Below are positions 6,656-11,245 of a DNA stretch of 11,245 bases, piece after piece. Source of the stretch: Candidatus Rubrivivax defluviihabitans. GTDB lineage: Bacteria; Pseudomonadota; Gammaproteobacteria; Burkholderiales; Burkholderiaceae_C. The stretch is taken from contig JADJMW010000018.1 in assembly GCA_016709385.1 (NCBI GenBank), forward strand, positions 1 to 11,245. Direction: 5' to 3'. Every line of letters begins with the position of its first letter. The first letter of the stretch is position 1. The notes beneath the pieces are model-generated. The model had not been told where the DNA came from. It searched no databases and saw only the letters and a list, made by a program, of their open reading frames with translations. The position numbers and the translations under genes were made by a program.

Positions 6656-7500
6656 TCAAAGTATATCTGCCTTTTGACCGGCCTTCGGCGCCGCCGCGGC
6701 GGCCCACAGCGCCTCCAGCCCCTGCGCCGCGGCCACCATGCCGAAGGCGGCCGTGACCATGACGCTGGACCCGTAGCCATGGCAGTTCAGGCTGCCGTCC
6801 ACGGCCGTTGCAGCCGCACCCGGTTCATCGGCCTCGCACACCGCCGCCAGCGCCGACGCTCTCGCGCGAGAAACACGCAGCGCACGCCGATCGGCCCCTG
6901 CCGCGGTGCGCCCGCCTCCTTGCGCAGGCGCTGGCGCAGGCTGGCCAGCAGCGGGTCGTGGGTGGCATCGGCCAGTCGGCCACTTCCACGCGCTGCGGCT
7001 GGCGCTTGCCGCCGCCGCGCCCACACACCAGCGGCACGCCCTCACGCAGGCTCCAGGCCGCCAGCGCCAGCTTGGCGCGCACCTGGTCGCAGGCGTCCAC
7101 CAGCACGTCCACCGGCGCGGGCAGGAGCGCCGGCCGGTTGTCCGGGGCCACGAAGTCCTCCACCGCCAGCACCTGGCAGCCAGGGTGGATGTCCGCGATG
7201 CGTTTCGGCCAGCGCTCACCTTAGCCTGACCGAGTGTGCGGCCGAGTGCCTGCACCTGGCGGTTGACGTTGGATTCGGCGACATGGTCCAGGTCGATCAG
7301 CACCAGCCGCGCCACGCCGCAGCGCGCCAGCGCCTCGGCCGCCCACGAACCGACGCCGCCCAGGCCGACCACGGCGATGCGCGCGGCGCGCCTGGCCGGG
7401 CATACGCGGCGTCGCCATACAGCCGGCGCAGGCCGCCGAAACGGCGCTCAGGTCGGCGCTGCCCGCGGTATCGGCGGCCCGCCGGCTGCAGGTCTGTCAC
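6656..7500 (-). CDS. tcdA: tRNA threonylcarbamoyladenosine dehydratase TcdA (frameshifted)
   Basis: TcdA is an E1/ThiF-fold, ATP-dependent enzyme that dehydrates t6A37 to the cyclic ct6A37 form in tRNAs reading ANN codons. Visible parts, in several frames, are FGGLRRLYGDAAYA, the nucleotide-binding loop GLGGVGSWAAEALARCGV (7346-7366 for the glycine loop), LVLIDLDHVAESNVNRQVQALG, a VEDFVAPDN segment, PVDVLVDACDQVRAKLAL, DPLLASLRQRLRKEAG, and the C-terminal DGSLNCHGYGSSVMVTAAFGM carrying the family's conserved Cys. About 281 codons agrees with the family. A GTG start at 7500 overlaps the transporter's TGA (GTGA), indicating translational coupling. The stop at 6656 is followed 12 bases later by tRNA-Lys(UUU). 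The frame breaks are most likely sequence errors. ThiF and MoeB are alternatives, but the N-terminal FGGL..LYG and the C-terminal motif favour TcdA. Confidence 0.88.
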
Positions 7501-8605
7501 GCCTGCCGCTCCAGGCGCCACAGCTGCCAGCGCAAGGCCGGCTCCGCACCGGCCAGGATGCCGGCCATGGCGATGAAGCTGCCCAGCGCCAGCGTGGACA
7601 GCCCCGACGGCCCTGGCCCACCGTGCAGCCCATGGCGGTGACGCCGCCCACGCCCATCAGCACCGCGCCCACCAGGTGGTTGGCCGTGTCCTCGGTGCCG
7701 GCGAAGCCTTCCAGCGGAAACGCCGCCCGGCCAGCGCCACCGCGGCCGATCCGGCGATGACGCCGAAGACGCTGACGATGCCGATGGTGAGCACCTTGCC
7801 GGCGTCGCTGAACAGGATCAGCCAGTCCACGGCATACGCGATGGGGCCACGAAGGTGAGCGACTCCATGCGGCGCGTATTCGTGGCCAGGAAACGCTCTC
7901 CAGCGTCACCGGGTGCTCGGCCCGTTGGCCCAGCCGCCCGACACCCACCACACGCCGACGATCACCGCGCCGATGCCCAGGCCTGCCACCAGCACCTCGA
8001 CCGACCGACCCTCCGGGCCGCGCCAGGACGAAGCCCACCAGCGCAGCACCCAGACGGAGGCCCAGCAGCAAGGCCGAAAGACCGTGCTCGCGCCGGTGGC
8101 CAGCGCGAGCAGCGAAGGCAGGTCCTGGCCCACGGGCAGCGTCAGCGCCACCGTGTCCAACCAGGCCACGCGCACCACCGCCGCCACGCCGCGCAGCCTG
8201 GCATACGCGGCGATGGCCAGCACGCACAACACCACCAGCGCCTTCAGGCTGCCACCGCCCACGCGCACCAGCGTCTTGCTGCCGCAAGCCCGACGCCAGC
8301 ACCATGCCGAAGCCGAACAGCAGCCCTCCGAAGGCGTTTGAAAGCCAGACCAGCCGCGGCCCGGCATAGACGCTGTGGCGCGCCTCCGCAACCCAGGCGA
8401 CCGTGAGATTGAAGCCGATCATGGCCGTGCCGATGGCCAGCAGCCACATGCGCATGCGCGTCCAGTCGCCCATGGTGACGATATCGGCCACCGCGCCCAT
8501 GGTGCAGAAATGCGTGCGCTGGGCGATGGCGCCGAAGGCCGCTGCCAGGGCAAAGGCGGCCCACAGCACGCGGCTCACCAGCGCGGGAAGATCGGACTCC
8601 TGCAT
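7497..8605 (-). CDS. YeeE/YedE-family sulfur-compound transporter (frameshifted)
   Basis: An inner-membrane protein of about 370 codons with repeated hydrophobic helices. The family includes the thiosulfate importer TsuA (YeeE), in which three cysteines relay the substrate. The corresponding motifs are seen: QRTHFCTMGAVADIV (Cys34), GMVLASGCGSKTLVRVGGGS, and near the end GGVTAMGCTVGQG. Other parts are WLSNAFGGLLFGFG, VGLGIG-like helices, a VAPIAYAVDWLILFSDAG stretch and the C-terminal end GSFIAMAGILAGAEPALRWQ, LWRLERQA. The frame shifts at several places after residue 110. The start ATG at 8605 gives the expected N-terminus. It follows cpoB by 48 bases and overlaps tcdA by four. No TusA-like partner gene is visible, so the transported compound (thiosulfate or another sulfur or selenium species) is unproven. 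Confidence 0.83.
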
Positions 8606-8622
8606 GCCCGGGATTCCAGGCA

Positions 8623-8647
8623 GCGCCCGCTTGCCAGGCGCGGGCGC
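8623..8647 (-). other. Stable hairpin between cpoB and the YeeE/YedE gene
   Basis: GCGCCCGC and GCGGGCGC form a perfect eight-pair stem with a nine-base loop, in the 48-base gap just before the transporter's start codon. No T-tract follows, so it is not a typical intrinsic terminator. It could attenuate read-through or be a processing or stabilising element separating the tol-pal part of the transcript from the downstream genes. Confidence 0.4.
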
Positions 8648-8653
8648 GAAGCG

Positions 8654-9429
8654 CTACTTCAGCGTCGCCAGCCTCTGCTTGCCGGCCTGCGCGGCCTCGG
8701 ACTGCGGGTAGGCCTTCACCAGCTCGCCAAGGGTGCGGCGCGCGCCGCTCACGTCCTTCATCTCGATCTGGCTGTTGGCCATGGCCAACAGCGCGTCGGA
8801 AACCCGGGGGTGGTCGGGCGCCGTTCAGGAAGGCGCGGAAGGCAGCCGTGGCGCCCTTGTGGTCGCGCTTGCCGTACAGCGCGATGCCCAGCCAGAAACG
8901 CACGCTGTCGGCATAGCCGCTGCCGGGATAGCGGCGCTGGAAGTCGGCCAGCAAGGCCGCCGCCTTATCGAAGTCCGCCGCGGATGGCGGGCTTGGCCTC
9001 CTCGTAGGCCGCCCTCTCGGCAGGACCGGCGACGAATTCGCGGCCATCCAGCGACCACCTTGGACGGCTCCAACTCGCAGCCGCCCGTCCAGGCTTGCCC
9101 ACGTCCTTCTGGCTCTTCTGCAATTCAGCCAGCTCGCGCGTCAGCTGCTCGTCGTGGCCGCGCAGGGTGGCGACTTCGCCGCGCAGGGCCTCGAGCTGGT
9201 TGTTCAGTTCGAGCAGGCTGCGCCGCAGGCTGCTAGCTGCTCGGTGAGCCGTGCATTGGCCGCCGCCAGTTCCGGCGTTGCGGGTCTGGCCTGCTCTTCG
9301 CTGGCCGCGAATCGTTACGCAGGTCGATGATGGCCCCTTGCGCGCTTCAGAGTCGCTGAACAGCTGCGCCTGGGCCGCGCCGGCCAGACCACCCAGCGCC
9401 AGCACGACCAGCGCGGTGCGCGCCAACAC
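8654..9429 (-). CDS. cpoB: Tol-Pal cell division coordinator CpoB (YbgF) (frameshifted)
   Basis: CpoB is a periplasmic protein that links peptidoglycan synthesis with Tol-Pal driven outer-membrane constriction. The GTG start at 9429 gives a Sec signal peptide (MLARTALVVLALGGLAGAAQA), then QLFSDSEARK. A coiled-coil trimerisation region follows: LRRSLLELNNQLEALRGEV, ATLRGHDEQLTRELAELQKSQ. After a linker come TPR repeats: YEEAK, FDKAAALLADFQRRYPGSGY, ADSVRFWLGIALYGKRDHKG, ATAAFRAFL, and a last repeat ending AGKQRLATLK with TAG at 8654-8656. The length (about 258 codons) suits the family. Frames change at least near 9330, 9240, 9070 and 8820. It lies 11 bases after pal, the standard position, and is presumably co-transcribed with pal and tolB. 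Confidence 0.9.
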
Positions 9430-9440
9430 GGCGGTTCACT

Positions 9441-10046
9441 TCAGCGGTCCTTCAGTTCAGCACGCCGGTTGCGACTACAGGCCTCTTCGTCGCTGCCGGG
9501 CACGGCCGAGCGTTCCTCGCCGAATCTCACCGCCTCCAGCTGCTGTTCGGCCCCGCTCCTTGCAGCGGGTACGGCGAGCGTACCGCTGCTTCGGCGCGCT
9601 TCGGCCCAGGGCCGGGTTGTGATTCGCGGCTGCCGCGTCTCGTCGGTGTCGGACCCTCGACCACCCATGCGCTTGTCGCGGCTGGCCGCCAATGCGCAAG
9701 CGTGCCCGTCGAGCATGGCGTTGAACTCGTTCTTGATGGCGAAACTGTCGAAGTCGAAATAGACGATGCGCTGGCTCGGCGCCGCCTCCACGGCCGCCGC
9801 GCCGGCCGCGCCCTGCCCGGCGGTCGACCGTAGCCACCTGCGACTGCGGCGGCGTGCCCGCGCGCAGCGTAGCCCCCGGCATAACCCCGCGCTGCCCCCG
9901 CCGTCCCTGCCACCGGCTTGCGCGACTCCACCGGTGCGACCGTCCGGTTCGTCGAGCTGGGTGGTTCGCAGCCGGCCAGCACCAGCATCAGCGCGGCCAG
10001 CGGCGGCTGGCCCATGAGGCGGGTCCGTCAGGGTGTGCTGCTTCAT
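9441..10046 (-). CDS. pal: Peptidoglycan-associated lipoprotein Pal (frameshifted)
   Basis: Pal is the outer-membrane lipoprotein that binds peptidoglycan and TolB/TolA. The ATG at 10046 (GAGAG SD) gives MKQHTLTDP; then, one frame over, MGQPPLAALMLVLAGC with lipobox LAGC (Cys codon 9968-9970). A low-complexity Ala/Gly/Pro linker follows. The OmpA-like domain shows QRIVYFDFDSFAIKNEFNAM, a VEG.TDERGSRE stretch after frame repair, LG.RRAEAVR, QLEAVRFGEER and a final NRRAELKDR with TGA at 9441. The peptidoglycan-contacting Asp and Arg positions of the domain (TDERG and NRRAE regions) are recognisable. The interval is about 200 codons, slightly longer than the usual 165-180, perhaps due to insertions. 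An alternative start is ATG at 10015. It sits between tolB (55-base gap) and cpoB. Confidence 0.9.
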   Translation of the reverse strand: MKQHTLTDPPHGPAAAGRADAGAGRLRTTQLDEPDGRTGGVAQAGGRDGGGSAGLCRGLRCARARRRSRRWLRSTAGQGAAGAAAVEAAPSQRIVYFDFDSFAIKNEFNAMLDGHACALAASRDKRMGGRGSDTDETRQPRITTRPWAEARRSSGTLAVPAARSGAEQQLEAVRFGEERSAVPGSDEEACSRNRRAELKDR

Positions 10047-10101
10047 GGTGGATCTCTCACGAAAACGGTGGGAAGGTACCGGTCGAAGGGCTGCGCGGCG
10101 T

Positions 10102-11245
10102 TCAGCGACTGTAAGGGCCCCGGGCCGGCTCGCGCATGTCAGCGCCGCTGCTCACCAGACGTGTCTTGATGCGGCCGTCGGCGTAGTCGTCATCAGCACG
10201 TCGCTGCCCTGCAAGCGGGTGGCATACAACAACAGGCGGCCGTTGGGCGCGAACCGGGACTCGTCGTGGGCGCGTATCGGTCGGGGGAGCAACGGCGACC
10301 GCCGCCGCCCAGTTCAGCGTCATCAGCTTGAAGGCGCCATCACGCCGCGTCACGGCCAACAGCGTGCCGTCGGGGCTGATGGCCGGGCTACCACGTTAAC
10401 TGCCGTCGAAGGTGATGCGCTGCACCGCGCCGCCGCTGGCCGGCACGCGGTAGATCTGCGGGCCGCCGCCGCGTCGGCTGACGAAATAGATGCTGCGGCC
10501 GTCGGGCGCGTGCAACCGCCTCGGTGTCGATGCTGTCGCGTGTCGGCACGCACCGGCGTGCCGCCTTCGGCGGGCAGGGTGTACAGCTGCGAAGTCCATC
10601 CTGCGACAAGGTCACGGCCAACCGCGTGCCCGGGCGTCCGGGCGACCGGACGACGCACTGATGGGCCGCGGAAGGCGGCCCGCACCCGGCAACGGGCTCC
10701 GGTGCTGAGGTCCCACACCCAGACCACGACCTTCTGCGTCTCGAAGGACACACGGGCGATCTGCCGGCCATTGGGCGCCCGGGCTGGCGAGATGATGGAC
10801 TCGGGATTAGCCAGCGCCACCCGGCTCGCCGTCGGCGTCGGTCACGTGCGGCGTGAAGCGGCGGCCGGTGCGCACATCGAGACGATGCGGGTGGCAGTGA
10901 CACCGCGCTCGCCGGTGAGCTTTCGTGCACCTCGTCGGCCACGCGGTGCGCGGCGCAGGCGCCAGGTCCTCGGGCGGCACGACCTTGCTCTGGCCCAGCG
11001 GCTGCTCGTTGCGCACCGCGTCCCAGGCCGGAAGCGCACGTCGAAGCGGCCGTCGGCCGGGCGCGACACCGAACCGCCGACCACGGCATCGGCGCCGCGC
11101 CGCCACTCCGCGAGGTTGATATTGCTGCTTTCGTCCAGCGGCTGGTCGGCCGGCAGGGGGCGCGGAACGGACCGCTGACGTTCGGGATCGGCGCGCACGA
11201 TGGCGGCCGGGCCGCACGCTGCCCGGCCGCTTCGCCGCGGAAGTC
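10102..11245 (-). CDS. tolB: Tol-Pal system protein TolB, 5' end outside window (frameshifted)
   Basis: TolB is a periplasmic protein with an N-terminal two-lobed domain and a C-terminal six-bladed beta-propeller that docks Pal and colicins. Seen in order, in shifting frames, are DFRGEAA at the right edge, an SGPF.AP region, LDESSNINLAEWR, GADAVVGGSVSRPADGRFDV and LTGERGV. The propeller repeats are SIISPARAPNGRQIA, VSFETQKVVVWV, DLSTGAR, RLAVTLSQDGL, LYTLPAEGGTPV, DGRSIYFVS, GGGPQIYRVPASGGAVQRIT, LAVTRRDGAFKLMTLN, and finally DGRIKTRLVSSGADMREPA ending GPYSR, TGA at 10102-10104. The signal peptide and about the first 30 residues are missing because the window ends. The repeated PDGR and Y.V motifs are typical. 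The gene begins the minus-strand series tolB-pal-cpoB; tolQRA would lie to the right. Confidence 0.92.

Noticed and set aside
6674..7576. A 300-codon open frame on the plus strand
   Set aside because: It is antisense to tcdA, rich in Arg, Ala and Pro, with no domain signature.
10033..11178. A 381-codon open frame on the plus strand
   Set aside because: It is wholly antisense to tolB, whose propeller repeats are visible on the minus strand, and it shows no protein-family motif of its own.
1..11245. CRISPR array, phage genes, rRNA, or toxin-antitoxin or defence cassette
   Set aside because: No regularly spaced direct repeats, no phage structural or integrase motifs, no rRNA-like segments and no recognisable defence domains were seen on either strand.
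59..11245. Calling the frameshifted genes pseudogenes
   Set aside because: Conserved catalytic and structural motifs, correct start/stop overlaps and operon spacing persist across unrelated genes, including the Tol-Pal set. Sequence error explains this better than widespread gene decay.

Overview
The window comes from a GC-rich proteobacterium, most likely a betaproteobacterium of the order Burkholderiales (Comamonadaceae-like). The evidence is the very high GC content, the tolB-pal-cpoB order, a divergent FNR-type regulator beside a hydrolase/phosphoribosyltransferase pair, and tandem tRNA-Lys genes. Placement below order level is inference. Almost every protein gene is split by frameshifts, while protein-level similarity continues from frame to frame and the start, stop and overlap signals remain good. 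Each frameshifted gene is therefore annotated as one interval from its apparent start to its apparent stop. The indels are read as probable sequence errors rather than true pseudogenes.

Layout, left to right. At 1-709 (minus) are the first codons of a phosphoribosyltransferase and, overlapping it by ATGA, a complete dienelactone-hydrolase-like alpha/beta hydrolase. At about 1008-1734 (plus) is a Crp/FNR-family regulator transcribed divergently from the hydrolase. It has an FNR-type recognition helix but apparently not the cysteines needed for an iron-sulfur cluster. At 1793-3388 (minus) is a CPA1-type Na+/H+ antiporter convergent with the regulator, with a roughly 280 nt hairpin-rich upstream region. 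At 3674-5189 is an insertion sequence with an intact IS1182-family transposase. At 5201-5706 (minus) is a cupin protein and at 5951-6340 (minus) a VOC/glyoxalase-fold protein.

From 6427 to the right edge everything lies on the minus strand. Read in transcription order it is tolB (5' end outside the window), pal, cpoB, a YeeE/YedE-type sulfur-compound transporter, tcdA, tRNA-Lys(UUU), tRNA-Lys(CUU), and a rho-independent terminator. TolB, Pal and CpoB belong to the Tol-Pal envelope system. TcdA cyclises the t6A37 modification of ANN-decoding tRNAs, and the two genes right after it encode tRNA-Lys species, which belong to that substrate class.

I found no CRISPR array, phage module or clearly new multi-gene system. 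The most interesting points are the tcdA/tRNA-Lys arrangement, the probably cluster-less FNR-like regulator, the structured antiporter upstream region, and the contrast between one intact transposon gene and frameshifted neighbours.
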